DNA of 64,000 nucleotides from Synechococcus sp. BIOS-U3-1 (GCF_014279975.1 NZ_CP047936.1:1488001-1552000); one strand, 5' to 3'. Counted from the first letter of the stretch, positions 10,106 to 19,917 are shown. Notes: generated by a model not told the origin, from the letters alone. A program made the numbers and translations.

Positions 10106-11569
10106 TCAAGCGGGGACCAGACCCGCTTCAGGCCTGGACTTCATCACCTCCGCCACCTGCTCGTACTGATGGGCCACCTGCAGCAGACGGGGCTCTTCCA
10201 GCACATTGGCGATGAGCTGAACACCGATCGGCATACCGCCCGAATCGAAGCCGCAGGGGACACTGATGGCCGGAAGGCCAGCGAGATTGGCGGGAATGGT
10301 CAGCAAATCCGACAAGTACATGGCGAGTGGATCATCCGCATGGGCACCGTTCCTGAAGGCAGTACTGGGAGCCGTGGGCGTCAACAGCACGTCAACCGAC
10401 TGGAAGGCCTTGTCAAAGTCACGCCGGATCAGCGTTCTCACCTGCTGCGCTTTCTTGTAGTAAGCATCGACATAACCGGCTGAAAGGGCATAAGTGCCGA
10501 TCAGAATCCGACGTTGCACTTCACTGCCGAACCCCTCCGCACGACTTCTGGCAGTCATGGCAGCCAGAGATGTTGAATCATCGGCCCGATAGCCGTACTT
10601 CACGCCGTCGTAGCGCGCAAGATTGGCGGATGCCTCCGAAGGCGCGATCACGTAATAGGTGGCGATGCCATCGTTGAAGCGGGGGCAGCTCACATCCACC
10701 AGTTCGGCGCCAAGAGCCTTGAGCTGATCTGCTGCCGCCAGCACCGACGCCTTCACCTGCGGGTCCAATCCGTCCTGGTCAAAGCACTCGGTGACCAGAC
10801 CGACCCGCAAACCCTTGATCGGAGCGGCAAGGCCAGCGGTGTAGTCAGGAACGGGAACATTCAGACAGGTCGAATCGCGAGGATCAGCTCCTGCCATGAC
10901 CTGCAACAGTTCGGCGGCATCCGCCACCGATGAGGTGAACGGTCCCACCTGATCCAGGGAGCTGGCGAAAGCCACCAGGCCATAGCGACTCACTCTCCCG
11001 TAGGTGGGCTTGAGACCAACGACCCCGCAGAAGGATGCGGGCTGACGAATCGAACCACCGGTGTCGGAACCGATGGAGGCCAGACACTCGCCGGCGGCAA
11101 CAGCCGCTGCACTGCCGCCGGAGCTGCCACCGGGCACATGCTCAGGATTCCAGGGATTGGCGGTGGCACCAAACGCGGACGTTTCGGTGGAGCCACCCAT
11201 GGCGAATTCGTCCAGGTTGGTCTTACCCAGAAGAACCGCTCCGGAGGCCCAGAGCCGACCGGTCACCGTGGATTCATAGGGAGGAACAAACTGCTCGAGC
11301 ATGCGACTGGAGCAGGTGGTGCGCACGCCCCTGGTGCAGAGATTGTCTTTAATGCCCAGGGGGATCCCAGCCAGTGGCGGCAAATCCTCGCCGGCACGAC
11401 GAGCCTCATCAATGCGATCGGCATCGGCACGAGCACGATCCACCGTGACTTCAAGAAAGGCATGCACGCTGGGGTCGACCGCATCGATCCTGGCCAGGTG
11501 ATGGTCGGTGAGTTCCCTAGCGGACACTTCCCCGGTTGCCAGTTGCTGACGCCACTCGGCGATCGCCAT
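10106..11569 (-). CDS. gatA: Glu-tRNA(Gln)/Asp-tRNA(Asn) amidotransferase subunit A
   Basis: This 487-residue protein has the amidase-signature core: the catalytic lysine in GIKDNLC, the [14 protein letters not shown] serine motif, and the cis-serine region [15 protein letters not shown]. GatA releases ammonia from glutamine and, with GatB and GatC, converts mischarged Glu-tRNA(Gln) to Gln-tRNA(Gln), the route cyanobacteria use. It lies downstream of the DUF1816 gene and 89 bases before dnaE in the same direction. Confidence 0.97.
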   Translation of the reverse strand: MAIAEWRQQLATGEVSARELTDHHLARIDAVDPSVHAFLEVTVDRARADADRIDEARRAGEDLPPLAGIPLGIKDNLCTRGVRTTCSSRMLEQFVPPYESTVTGRLWASGAVLLGKTNLDEFAMGGSTETSAFGATANPWNPEHVPGGSSGGSAAAVAAGECLASIGSDTGGSIRQPASFCGVVGLKPTYGRVSRYGLVAFASSLDQVGPFTSSVADAAELLQVMAGADPRDSTCLNVPVPDYTAGLAAPIKGLRVGLVTECFDQDGLDPQVKASVLAAADQLKALGAELVDVSCPRFNDGIATYYVIAPSEASANLARYDGVKYGYRADDSTSLAAMTARSRAEGFGSEVQRRILIGTYALSAGYVDAYYKKAQQVRTLIRRDFDKAFQSVDVLLTPTAPSTAFRNGAHADDPLAMYLSDLLTIPANLAGLPAISVPCGFDSGGMPIGVQLIANVLEEPRLLQVAHQYEQVAEVMKSRPEAGLVPA

Positions 11570-11628
11570 GGTCAGGATTTGCGTGCAGCTGAGACGCTAT
11601 CAGTCAGATGCGTTCGCATCGGGCCAAC

Positions 11629-11898
11629 TCAGCCCTGGGATTCGATCGTGAACGGTTCGGAACGACGACAGCGCACCAATGAATGATCGAGTGAAGCGGG
11701 CGATTCCGAGGACACATCACTCAGAAAAGCCGGTAGCTCCCGCTCCAGGGTGGAGCGGCGCACGAAAGGACCGAACCAGTAGGTGACGTCTGGGCCATGG
11801 GTCTGAACCCTGGCCCACCAAGCCATGCCTAAACCGTTGGCAAGTGAGCGCATCGGTCGGTTCAGAGGGCCCATGGCGGAGCGATGAAGTCCCGCCAT
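11629..11898 (-). CDS. DUF1816-domain protein
   Basis: The C-terminal half contains WWARVQTHGPDVTYWFGPF, which fits the DUF1816 pattern (WWV..T..P..TYYFGPF) found in small cyanobacterial proteins and in some phycobilisome-linked contexts. The frame is open upstream to 12093, overlapping the methyltransferase gene. The start at 11898 avoids this and gives 89 residues; 11853 and 11979 are alternatives. Function is unknown. Confidence 0.72.
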   Translation of the reverse strand: MAGLHRSAMGPLNRPMRSLANGLGMAWWARVQTHGPDVTYWFGPFVRRSTLERELPAFLSDVSSESPASLDHSLVRCRRSEPFTIESQG

Positions 11899-11959
11899 TG
11901 TGCCACTTTTAACGCTGGTGAAAACATTCAAATTATCGACTTGCTGAGATTGCACGTTT

Positions 11960-13624
11960 TTAAAGATCGATGCTGCCATCGAAGGCTGGTGCTGTGGTCT
12001 GCGGAAGACGTTCGAGTTGCAGATCAATCCCTGGATCCTCGAGCAACGAGTGAGTGGCGTCAGGCTGGACGGACGGCTGTGTCCCAGCAGCATCTAATGG
12101 CAATAGATCTGAGGAGGAATCGTTGAGTTCCTCGTTTTGCGACATCTCATCCTGAGTGGCCAACACCGATGGCGGTGCGGAGAGCTGGGGCCGCACGATG
12201 CGGGGAGAGGGGTTCTGTCCCTGAAGTCCCTTCATCCAGCCTCGACGAGCCACCTCATACAGGCAGAGAGCGGTGGCGACGGAAGCGTTCAGGCTTGGCG
12301 TGACACCACGCAGCGGGATGCGAATCAACTGATCGCAATGACGACGGGTCAGCATGGAAAGGCCCTGGTCCTCGGAACCTGTGACCACCACCAGCGGACC
12401 TTCTAAATCGACTTCTTCAAGGGTCTGACCACCTTCCTCGGCAAGACCAACCACGCGATAGCCAGCATCCTTGAGGGTTTCCAGAGAGCGGTTGAGGTTG
12501 ACAACCCGCGCCACAGGCAGATGTTCCAGGGCACCCGCTGCAACTTTGGCCACGGATCCCGTAAGACCTGCACTACGACGCTGAGGCAAAACCACTCCGT
12601 GAGCTCCTAGGGCCTCAGCGGAACGTACGATCGCTCCAAGATTATGGGGATCAGTGAGGCCATCCAGAGCCAACAGCAGCGGAGGTTCATTAAGCTCACT
12701 GCAGCCATGAATCAGATCTGGAAGGCTCAGGGTGTCTGCTGCAGCGGTCTGCAAAGCGATTCCCTGATGAACTGCACCACCGGTCATCTGAGCTAGACGC
12801 GCCCAGGTGACCTCCTCCACCAAGACTCCGGAGGCCTTGGCATCCCGGAGAAGCTGCATGAATTTGGGAGCACTGCGCATCTCACTGGTGCACCAGATGC
12901 GATGGATCGGACGACCTGCCTCCAGTGCGGCCTGGGTTGCATGCCGGCCCCAGAGCAGATCATCAGCAACCGAATCAGACCCATGGGGAGTGGCTTCGCC
13001 GCGGGGCTGATCTGGAACCTGACGGTCATTGCGTTCGGAACGACCGGGGCGAAAGTTACGGGACTCGCCATCACTAAAGCGACGGCCTCCTGCACGACGG
13101 TCTGAAAAACTCCTGTCATCGGCGCGACGCCCCTTAAAGCGCTGGTCGCCATCGCGGCGATCCTCAAAACGCCGATTCTCAAAACGCCGATCGTCAGAAC
13201 GTCGCTCTTCGGGGCGCCTGCCTTCAAAACGCCTGTTGCCTTCACGACGTTCACCATCACGGCGATCCTCAAAGCGACGGCCTTCAAAACGGCGGTCATC
13301 CGGACGGCGGTCATCCGGACGGCGTTGTTCAAAGCGCCGGTCCCCATCACGACGATCGCCACGGCCTGGTGGTCTTGATGCATCTCTTGCCCCCCCACGG
13401 AATGCACCATTCCGGGACGGTCCGCGTCCTCGGAACTCTCCATCATGTGATCCACGCCATGGCGTGTCAGCTCGACTGTCGTCTCCCTCTCGTCGCCGGG
13501 ATCCTGTCGGGCTGCCATCCACTCTTGGGCGACGACCACGAGGTCCACCACGAGACGGTCGTCCGCCTGAGGAATCACCACCACGGGAGGGACGGGCGGG
13601 GCGGCGATCAAAACGGGAGCTCAT
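11960..13624 (-). CDS. rlmB: TrmH/SpoU-family rRNA 2'-O-methyltransferase with long repetitive N-terminus
   Basis: Residues from about 215 to 460 form a normal RlmB-like enzyme: a substrate-binding domain (LLWGRHATQAALEAGRP) followed by a SPOUT fold with DGLTDPHNLGAIVRSAEALG, VTGSEDQGLS and LRGVTPSLNASVATAL. It should 2'-O-methylate a guanosine in 23S rRNA. Before this lies an unusual ~210-residue Arg/Asp/Gly/Phe-rich region made of short repeats like RRFEDRRDG, and after it an acidic ~90-residue tail. Both extensions look disordered. The start ATG at 13624 is 11 bases from the mini-RNase III stop. Confidence 0.9.
   Translation of the reverse strand: MSSRFDRRPARPSRGGDSSGGRPSRGGPRGRRPRVDGSPTGSRRREGDDSRADTPWRGSHDGEFRGRGPSRNGAFRGGARDASRPPGRGDRRDGDRRFEQRRPDDRRPDDRRFEGRRFEDRRDGERREGNRRFEGRRPEERRSDDRRFENRRFEDRRDGDQRFKGRRADDRSFSDRRAGGRRFSDGESRNFRPGRSERNDRQVPDQPRGEATPHGSDSVADDLLWGRHATQAALEAGRPIHRIWCTSEMRSAPKFMQLLRDAKASGVLVEEVTWARLAQMTGGAVHQGIALQTAAADTLSLPDLIHGCSELNEPPLLLALDGLTDPHNLGAIVRSAEALGAHGVVLPQRRSAGLTGSVAKVAAGALEHLPVARVVNLNRSLETLKDAGYRVVGLAEEGGQTLEEVDLEGPLVVVTGSEDQGLSMLTRRHCDQLIRIPLRGVTPSLNASVATALCLYEVARRGWMKGLQGQNPSPRIVRPQLSAPPSVLATQDEMSQNEELNDSSSDLLPLDAAGTQPSVQPDATHSLLEDPGIDLQLERLPQTTAPAFDGSIDL
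13080..13385 (-). repeat. Short in-frame repeats encoding RRFEDRRDG-like units
   Basis: Within the methyltransferase gene, units of roughly 9-30 bases repeat imperfectly, for example around 13150-13200 and 13250-13340. An exact 15-base tandem duplication (ACGGCGGTCATCCGG) begins near 13302. All variants stay in frame, so the repeats lengthen an Arg/Asp-rich protein tract. This is not a CRISPR array: there are no unique spacers of constant length. Confidence 0.75.
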
Positions 13625-13635
13625 GAAATCGATGG

Positions 13636-14046
13636 TTATGACAGGGCGGTTTCGGTCTCCTCAAGTCGATCCAGAAGCTGGGCAAGCCGCGTCGGATTTT
13701 GCAAAAAGAGCCAGCCAACCATTGTCTCAAACCCTGTGGCCTTTCCATAAGCCGCAGGGTCGGCACCCCGTGGGCCGCGGCCAGCACGATTACGGCCACG
13801 ACGCACAAGGTCTTTCTCCTCCTCGCTGAGCCAGGGTTCAAGCCGCTTGAGGGCAATCGCCTGGGCATCAGCACGAACTTCGGCAACCACAGCACGGTGC
13901 AGATCCTTGGATCGGCCGGCCTGCCGGCAGTGCCGCAAACGTTGATGGAGCTCCCAGACGGCATCCCCGAGCCATGCCAGCTGCAGAGGACCGAGATCCG
14001 TAGAACCTGCCGGAAGAGACTGTTGAAGCCGGATCCAGTCGCTCAA
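13636..14046 (-). CDS. mrnC: Mini-ribonuclease III
   Basis: The 136-residue protein carries the RNase III catalytic core without a double-stranded RNA-binding domain. It has the LAWLGDAVWELHQR signature (acidic metal ligands) and a second acidic cluster, LSEEEKDLVRRGRN. In Bacillus the family matures 23S rRNA. Here it sits between a STAS protein and an rRNA methyltransferase, which suits a ribosome-biogenesis role. Its start overlaps the STAS gene stop by 4 bases. Confidence 0.92.
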   Translation of the reverse strand: MSDWIRLQQSLPAGSTDLGPLQLAWLGDAVWELHQRLRHCRQAGRSKDLHRAVVAEVRADAQAIALKRLEPWLSEEEKDLVRRGRNRAGRGPRGADPAAYGKATGFETMVGWLFLQNPTRLAQLLDRLEETETALS

Positions 14047-14342
14047 GCAGCCAGCTGGGTGTAAGCCGTCTCCAAATCGTCCACCAGATGGAGGAACGAT
14101 TCAAGACGGACCAATTTCACGGTCTGGGTGACACGTGCATTGCCAACCACCACGAAACTGCGCTTGGCGTCTTTGCATTGTTTGGCCAGCTGCACCAAGG
14201 CGCCGAGACCAGAGGAATCGAGAAAGTCGATTTTGCTCAGATCAAAGACAGCAGGAAAGGCATTGGCCTTCAAAACATCCATCACGTAAGTGATGAACTG
14301 CTTTTCGGAGTAGGCATCTAACTGACCGGTGAAGTGAAACAC
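14043..14342 (-). CDS. STAS-domain anti-sigma-antagonist-like protein (start uncertain)
   Basis: The protein has the STAS pattern: FHFTGQLDAYSEKQF, then FDLSKIDFLDSSGLGALVQL with the serine that kinases phosphorylate in SpoIIAA-like proteins, then FVVVGNARVTQTVKL. The only conventional start is the GTG at 14342, which removes the first beta-strand. The frame stays open upstream to about 14496 and encodes a well-formed first strand (LTVSLRGGFEQKDGCLV), but with no ATG, GTG or TTG. ATC at 14408 or CTG codons are candidate starts. It follows carA and overlaps mrnC. Confidence 0.85.
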   Translation of the reverse strand: MFHFTGQLDAYSEKQFITYVMDVLKANAFPAVFDLSKIDFLDSSGLGALVQLAKQCKDAKRSFVVVGNARVTQTVKLVRLESFLHLVDDLETAYTQLAA

Positions 14343-14478
14343 CAGGCAGCCATCCTTCTGCTCAAATCCTCCACGGAGCGAAACCGTCAGTCGCTGCAGT
14401 TCAGTGATGGGACCAGACCCCCCATGTTGCGTCGTCGTCGTGCGAAGTGTAGTGATGCTCTTCGAGACAGACCACGCA

Positions 14479-15621
14479 TCAACGTCGATCTGACATCAGC
14501 GAAACGAAACGGGCGAAATGGTGATCGGCATCGTGGGGGCCGGGACTCGCCTCAGGGTGATATTGCACACCAAAGATCGGCTGCTGCCGATGGGCCATCG
14601 CTGCCACGGTGCGGTCGTTGAGATTGAGGTGCGTCACCTCAATGCAGTCGGCGGGGAGACTCGCCGCATCCAGGGCAAAACCATGGTTCTGACTCGTGAT
14701 CTCCACCTGGCCGCTGGTGCCACAGGGATGGTTGAGACCACGGTGTCCATAACCGAGTTTGAAGGTGTTGCCTCCCATGGCCAGACCGAGAATCTGATGG
14801 CCAAGGCAAATACCGAACAAAGGGAGATCCCGCTGCTGAATTAGACCTTTGGACAAAGCGATACCGTCACCAACGGCGGCCGGGTCACCCGGTCCGTTGG
14901 ACAGAAACACCCCCTCAGGCTTGCAAGCCAGCACGCTCTGCAGGTCAGTTGATGCCGGCATAACCGTCACATCACAACCATGACTGACTAATCGATCGAG
15001 GATGGCGCGCTTGATTCCGAAATCGATCGCGACGACTCGGTAAGGAGTATCCGGCCTGCCGACCTGCAAGCGTCGGTCGAAATCAACTGCACAGGGAACG
15101 CTCCAGGCGTAGGGAGTAGTTGTCGAAACCCTGTTGGCGAGATTCAAGCCTTCCATCGAAGGCGCTGAACGCACCACCTCGAGCAGCTCCGCCGGCGAGC
15201 GTCCATCGGAGCTGATCACTCCATTCATGGCGCCTGTTTCACGCAGGTGGCGAACCAAAGCGCGAGTGTCGATGCCGTGGATTCCGACAACTCCATGAGC
15301 CTCCAACCAGTCCTGGAGACTTTGACGGGACCGCCAGTTGCTGGCCACCGGTGACAACTGCCGCGCGATCAGACCTTGAACATGCGGCTTGTCTGCCTCC
15401 TGATCATCAGGATTGACCCCGGTGTTTCCCAGTTCCGGGTAAGTGAAGGTGACCAGCTGTCCGGAATAGCTGGGGTCGGTCATGACCTCTTGGTACCCGG
15501 TCATGCCGGTGTTGAAAACAACCTCACCGACCACGCTGCCGTCGGCGCCACAGGGCAATCCGGAGAAAGCAGTGCCATCGGCCAGCACCAGCCATGCCGA
15601 CTCACTGGATGAAGCAGTCAT
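14479..15621 (-). CDS. carA: Carbamoyl-phosphate synthase small subunit
   Basis: At 380 residues this is full-length CarA. The N-terminal domain has [20 protein letters not shown]. The class I glutaminase domain has the nucleophile Cys near 272 in GICLGHQ, and [15 protein letters not shown] carries the catalytic His and acid. It hydrolyses glutamine and channels ammonia to CarB for arginine and pyrimidine synthesis. carB is not in this window. It starts 34 bases after trpD in the same direction. Confidence 0.97.
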   Translation of the reverse strand: MTASSSESAWLVLADGTAFSGLPCGADGSVVGEVVFNTGMTGYQEVMTDPSYSGQLVTFTYPELGNTGVNPDDQEADKPHVQGLIARQLSPVASNWRSRQSLQDWLEAHGVVGIHGIDTRALVRHLRETGAMNGVISSDGRSPAELLEVVRSAPSMEGLNLANRVSTTTPYAWSVPCAVDFDRRLQVGRPDTPYRVVAIDFGIKRAILDRLVSHGCDVTVMPASTDLQSVLACKPEGVFLSNGPGDPAAVGDGIALSKGLIQQRDLPLFGICLGHQILGLAMGGNTFKLGYGHRGLNHPCGTSGQVEITSQNHGFALDAASLPADCIEVTHLNLNDRTVAAMAHRQQPIFGVQYHPEASPGPHDADHHFARFVSLMSDRR

Positions 15622-15655
15622 CAGCAGATGAATCCCCTCAACAACGCTGGAGCCC

Positions 15656-16702
15656 TCATCCTCCCTCGGCGGGGGTCAGCCCCAAGCGCAACTGCTCGAG
15701 ACGCTCCCAGGCAAGGCCATCGTTCAGAGCCGAAAGAGCTCGCTGCGCTCCAGACTTCAAATCCATTTCCACACCGGCTACCCAAAGCACCAGAGCGCAA
15801 TTCAAGGCAACAACCTCAGCCTGAGCTTGGGTGCCGCGACCCTGGAGGAGATCACTCAAAATCGCCTGATTGCACTCAAGATCGCCGCCACGTAGAGCTG
15901 AGAGAGGTGCCTCCTGAAGGCCGAGATCTCCAGGGGAGATTGATTCTGAACGCAACACTCCATTTTCAAGAATGCGCAACGCATTGGGTCCGGCCAGTGA
16001 CGCTTCATCCAGGCCACCGGCACCGTGAACCACAACGGCTCGCTCTTGGCGAAGGCTCTGAAGTGCCTCCGCCATTGGATCAAGCAAGTCTTCTGTGGCC
16101 ACGCCCAACACCTGACCATCAGGACGCAGTGGGTTCACGAGAGGTCCCAACAGGTTGAACACGGTGCGTACACCCAAACTGCGACGGAGTGGAGCCAAAT
16201 TCACCAGAGCCGGATGCCATGCGGGTGCAAACAAGAAGGTCACTCCGGCTTTAGGGAGAGCATCCACCACCTGACCTGCAGGAGCCTGCAGATGCAGACC
16301 AAGGCCTTCGAGCACATCCGCTGATCCCACTTTGCCGCTAGCGCTTCGATTGCCGTGCTTGGCCACATGGGCACCGCAGGCTGCGGCTGTAAAAGCCACA
16401 GCGGTGGAGATGTTGAAGGTGTCCGCACCGTCACCCCCCGTGCCACAGGTATCCACCATCAACAATTCGGGGCGTGCCCCTGGCAGAGGACAGGCACCCC
16501 TTAACACCGCTGCCATAGCACCAAGCTCACCGCCGTTGACGCCGCGCGCCCTGATCGCAGCAAGAAAAGCCCCTGTCTGCACAGGCGTGAGCTCCTCGGA
16601 GAGCCAGGCCCTCATCAGTGCCGCTGCCCGGTCAGGGTCGAGCACTCCACCGTTGAGCAGAAGCTCCAGTGTCTGAGGCCAGGAAACGGATTGAGAGACC
16701 AT
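15656..16702 (-). CDS. trpD: Anthranilate phosphoribosyltransferase
   Basis: The 348-residue enzyme has the PRPP-binding [17 protein letters not shown] at about residues 84-100, the [21 protein letters not shown] motif, and a late DE pair near GGLDEASL. It joins anthranilate and PRPP in tryptophan synthesis. It leads the trpD-carA-STAS-mrnC-rlmB cluster on this strand. A strong terminator-like hairpin lies 38 bases upstream of its start and may control entry of transcription. Confidence 0.96.
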   Translation of the reverse strand: MVSQSVSWPQTLELLLNGGVLDPDRAAALMRAWLSEELTPVQTGAFLAAIRARGVNGGELGAMAAVLRGACPLPGARPELLMVDTCGTGGDGADTFNISTAVAFTAAACGAHVAKHGNRSASGKVGSADVLEGLGLHLQAPAGQVVDALPKAGVTFLFAPAWHPALVNLAPLRRSLGVRTVFNLLGPLVNPLRPDGQVLGVATEDLLDPMAEALQSLRQERAVVVHGAGGLDEASLAGPNALRILENGVLRSESISPGDLGLQEAPLSALRGGDLECNQAILSDLLQGRGTQAQAEVVALNCALVLWVAGVEMDLKSGAQRALSALNDGLAWERLEQLRLGLTPAEGG

Positions 16703-16740
16703 GGGAGAAGAGGCCTGGAGCCTTAGGGATCGACGGACAG

Positions 16741-16771
16741 AAAAAAGCCCGGGTGCAGATGCACTCCGGGC
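16741..16771 (-). terminator. Intrinsic terminator-like hairpin upstream of trpD
   Basis: On the minus strand a GC-rich hairpin (arms GCCCGGA-GTGC and GCACCCGGGC, loop ATCT, one bulge) is followed directly by six T. No annotated gene lies upstream on this strand. It therefore ends either a small RNA or a trpD leader transcript. Confidence 0.6.
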
Positions 16772-16909
16772 CGGGTGATGGGGACATCAACACTATCCCT
16801 TAAAAAGGATGCGATGGCCAGTTCGACGCCAATCTCAACCCGCCCCAGAGCGTTGCGCTCTCCTGAGCATCCGCTCAATGCCTAGTTTGTTCTTTGTTCA
16901 GGGTCCGCG

Positions 16910-18661
16910 ATGGCCGCTTTCCGCCTCGATCTGATCCGCCGCTACCTGAAGCCCCATCGACGCACGGTGCTGATGGGTGCGATCGCTCTGGTCGTCGTGA
17001 ACATCCTGAGCGTCACCATCCCCCTCGAGGTTCGACGGGTGATCGATGACCTTCAAGAGGGTTTTGCCTTCTCCGATGTGCTCCAACAGGCGGGCTGGAT
17101 CGTGCTGCTCGCCACGAGCATGGGAGTGGTAAGGCTCATTTCACGCCAGCTGGTCTTCGGAGTCGGGCGCCAGGTGGAGGTTGAGCTTCGACAGAAGCTG
17201 TTTGATCAGATGCTGCAGCAGGAGCCCGGATGGGTTCAGCAAACGGGCAGCGGTGAAGTGATCAGCCGTGCGACAAGCGATGTCGAAAACGTTCGACGGC
17301 TACTTGGTTTTGCCGTACTGAGCTTGACGAATACCGTTCTGGCTTACGCCTTCACCCTGCCGGCCATGCTGGCGATTGATCCCGGTCTCACAGTTGCCGC
17401 GATCTCCCTTTACCCGGTGATGCTCGGCGCCGTTCGCTTGTTTGGAGGGCGAATGATGCGGGAACAACGGCGCCAGCAGGAAGCGCTGGCAGGTCTCAGT
17501 GAACTGATTCAGGAAGACCTGTCAGGTATCGCAGCCATCAAGATCTACAGCCAGGAAGAACAGGAGCTGAATGCCTTCAGTTCCCGCAACCGCGGATACC
17601 GCGATACCGCCATTCAGCTAGCACGCACGCGCAGCACCCTCTTCCCCTTACTGGAAGGCATCTCGTCCATCTCCCTGTTGTTGCTGCTCGCTCTTGGGAG
17701 CGGTCAACTCCAGCAGGGCACCCTGTCGATCGGTGGCCTTGTCGCGTTGATCCTTTATGTGGAACGACTGGTGTTCCCCACCGCTCTGCTTGGCTTCACG
17801 CTTAATACATTCCAAACCGGACAGGTCAGCCTGGAACGCGTCGAAGAACTGCTGTCACGAAAACCCCTGATCAGTGATCCGATTCAACCGGAGTCACTGG
17901 AACTACCAGTACGCGGAGAGCTGGAGGCTCGCAACCTACACATCCGTTACGACGGATCCGATTGCGACACCCTGAACGGGCTGAGTTTCCAGATTCACTC
18001 AGGCGAGCTGGTGGCCGTTGTCGGTCCAGTGGGCTGTGGCAAGACCACATTGGCTCGCGCTTTGGGCCGCATGGTGGAAGTGCCGGCTAATCAATTGTTC
18101 CTCGACGGGCACGACCTCACCAACCTGCGCTTGAACGACCTGCGCGAACAGATCGCACTCGTTCCTCAAGAGGGATATCTCTTTACGAGCAGTTTGGCGG
18201 ACAACCTGCGCTATGGCGAACCCGAAGCAGACAGCGGACGGGTTGAAGCAGCAGCCGATCAGGCCCGCTTGCTGGGAGATGTACGCGGATTTCCCGATGG
18301 GATGAACACGCTTGTCGGAGAACGAGGAATCACTCTCAGTGGAGGCCAGAGACAGCGAACCGCACTAGGCAGGGCATTGCTCTTGAAGGCTCCTGTTCTG
18401 GTCCTGGACGATGCATTGGCGAGCGTTGACAACAACACCGCTGCCGAGATTCTCGCTTCGGTGCGACGTCAGACACAGCGCACGATTGTGATGATCAGCC
18501 ATCAACTTTCTGCTGCAGCGGCATGCGACAGGATCTTGGTGCTGGACCAAGGACGATTGGTGCAACAGGGGCACCACGCTGACCTGATCAAAGAACAGGG
18601 TCTCTATCGGAGTTTGTGGGAACGGGAACAGGCTGCTGAACGGCTGGAAACGGTGGCCTGA
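16910..18661 (+). CDS. ABC exporter, fused membrane and ATPase domains
   Basis: The 583-residue half-transporter has about six membrane segments in residues 15-310. The ATPase domain follows with Walker A GPVGCGKTT, Q-loop VPQEGYLF, signature LSGGQRQR, Walker B VLVLDDALASVD and the switch His in MISHQ. It belongs to the MdlB/MsbA-like group and should act as a homodimer, or as a heterodimer with a partner not present here. The Walker B glutamate is Asp (LDDALA), as in degenerate sites of some heterodimeric exporters. Substrate unknown. Confidence 0.92.
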   Translation: MAAFRLDLIRRYLKPHRRTVLMGAIALVVVNILSVTIPLEVRRVIDDLQEGFAFSDVLQQAGWIVLLATSMGVVRLISRQLVFGVGRQVEVELRQKLFDQMLQQEPGWVQQTGSGEVISRATSDVENVRRLLGFAVLSLTNTVLAYAFTLPAMLAIDPGLTVAAISLYPVMLGAVRLFGGRMMREQRRQQEALAGLSELIQEDLSGIAAIKIYSQEEQELNAFSSRNRGYRDTAIQLARTRSTLFPLLEGISSISLLLLLALGSGQLQQGTLSIGGLVALILYVERLVFPTALLGFTLNTFQTGQVSLERVEELLSRKPLISDPIQPESLELPVRGELEARNLHIRYDGSDCDTLNGLSFQIHSGELVAVVGPVGCGKTTLARALGRMVEVPANQLFLDGHDLTNLRLNDLREQIALVPQEGYLFTSSLADNLRYGEPEADSGRVEAAADQARLLGDVRGFPDGMNTLVGERGITLSGGQRQRTALGRALLLKAPVLVLDDALASVDNNTAAEILASVRRQTQRTIVMISHQLSAAAACDRILVLDQGRLVQQGHHADLIKEQGLYRSLWEREQAAERLETVA

Positions 18662-18733
18662 CGCAAAGGTTGCGCAATGTACGGGCGACAAACCCCATTG
18701 CCTCGGCTTAGCTGGAGTCTCTGCTGCCGAACC

Positions 18734-18985
18734 ATGACGTCAGGTACACCTTTCTCGGTCCGCTGCACCCTGACGTTCGGGGATATCTATGGCCAGATCC
18801 TTGCCTGGATGGCCGTGATTTTTGTGAGTCTCGCCGCAGGGCTGGCCCTGATGGGATCCTCTCGACCAGTGTTTGCACTGGTGGGAGTCGGCTTGATTCT
18901 CGTGCTCAGCGTTCCGTTTCTGCTGTTCGCCTTCGTCACCACACTGCTCAATCACATTCGCCTGGATCCGATGACATCTGCCTAG
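18734..18985 (+). CDS. Small two-segment membrane protein, unknown
   Basis: A start at 18734 gives 83 residues with two hydrophobic segments (about 20-40 and 47-68). The frame is open back to 18677, but that leader looks unconserved. I do not recognise a family. It lies between the ABC exporter and msrA on the same strand, 21 bases before msrA, so the genes may be transcribed together. Confidence 0.65.
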   Translation: MTSGTPFSVRCTLTFGDIYGQILAWMAVIFVSLAAGLALMGSSRPVFALVGVGLILVLSVPFLLFAFVTTLLNHIRLDPMTSA

Positions 18986-19006
18986 GGTTGCGACACAGAC
19001 AAGGAT

Positions 19007-19732
19007 GTGATGCTGCCCAACTGGCTCACTGGTTCTCAGCAAGGACAATCAGACAGCAACGCTGACGAGCGTCACGTTGTTCTCGGTACCCCTCTGAAGG
19101 CGCCGCTGATGGAGGACCAGGAGGAAATCATTTTCGGCTGCGGATGCTTCTGGGGCGCGGAAAAGGGGTTTTGGCGGCTACCGGGTGTTGTCTCCACAGC
19201 CGTTGGTTATGCCGGTGGCCAGATGGCATCTCCCAGCTATGAGCAGGTCTGCAGCGGACGGACTGGACACACCGAAGTGGTTCGCGTGGTTTACAGCACC
19301 CCAGCCATCGACGTCAGCGATCTGCTCAAGCTGTTCTGGGAATGTCATGACCCCACGCAGGGGGACCGCCAGGGCAATGACCAAGGCAGTCAGTATCGAT
19401 CTGCGATCTACACCACCACGCCCCGGCAGATGCAATTGGCCCTGGCCAGTCGGGACTGGTACCAACAGGCCCTAACTCAGGCCGAACGAGACAGCATCAC
19501 GACCGAAATAGCCGCTGACCGAACCTTTTACTTCGCTGAGACTTACCACCAGCAATATCTGGCGCGACCCGGCAGCAGGCCCTACTGCTCGGCCATGCCC
19601 ACAGGGATCAGCCTCGGGGCTTTTGAAGACGCCGACTTTCGATTGCCCAGTCAGGTCTGGAACCATTACGACTGGAGCATCAGTCACTGCGTCTTGCGTG
19701 GTGACAACAGTCCGATCCAGCTGCAGCCATGA
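19007..19732 (+). CDS. msrA: Peptide-methionine (S)-S-oxide reductase
   Basis: The catalytic GCFWG is present as FGCGCFWGAEKGF at about residues 43-55, followed by GYAGG and the family segment HTEVVRVVY. Glu and Tyr active-site residues are in place, and FAETYHQQYL matches the MsrA end region. The 241-residue length includes an N-terminal ~40-residue extension and a C-terminal tail. It repairs oxidised methionine, useful in a phototroph. Its TGA overlaps the ATG of the next small gene. Confidence 0.94.
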   Translation: MMLPNWLTGSQQGQSDSNADERHVVLGTPLKAPLMEDQEEIIFGCGCFWGAEKGFWRLPGVVSTAVGYAGGQMASPSYEQVCSGRTGHTEVVRVVYSTPAIDVSDLLKLFWECHDPTQGDRQGNDQGSQYRSAIYTTTPRQMQLALASRDWYQQALTQAERDSITTEIAADRTFYFAETYHQQYLARPGSRPYCSAMPTGISLGAFEDADFRLPSQVWNHYDWSISHCVLRGDNSPIQLQP

Positions 19733-19917
19733 ATGATTCACTTCCCGACAGGGTGGTGATCGCCGTCATCACGCTGACGGTGATCCTGGTCTTCGCATTG
19801 GCTTTCACCCTGAGACCCCGCTCAGAGCATGAGCGTCCTTTTCTTTGGCGTGATCCGTCCCCTGCACCTGCCGCCCAGGTCACAGCTCCGCATCCGAGGG
19901 GAACCCTGGCGATCTGA
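19729..19917 (+). CDS. Small single-pass membrane protein, 62 residues
   Basis: This frame overlaps the msrA stop by ATGA, a common sign of translational coupling. It encodes a short polar start, one hydrophobic segment (residues 9-27) and a proline-rich tail. No family is recognised. The coupling and the membrane segment are the support; conservation would need a search. Confidence 0.5.
   Translation: MNDSLPDRVVIAVITLTVILVFALAFTLRPRSEHERPFLWRDPSPAPAAQVTAPHPRGTLAI

Noticed and set aside
13080-13385. Regular repeats that could suggest CRISPR
   Set aside because: Units are short, imperfect and contiguous, keep the reading frame, and have no unique spacers.
12793-13829. Long frames on both strands across the repetitive methyltransferase region
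   Set aside because: They arise from the GC-rich repeats that encode Arg/Asp in the real frame; products are low-complexity and unrelated to any family.
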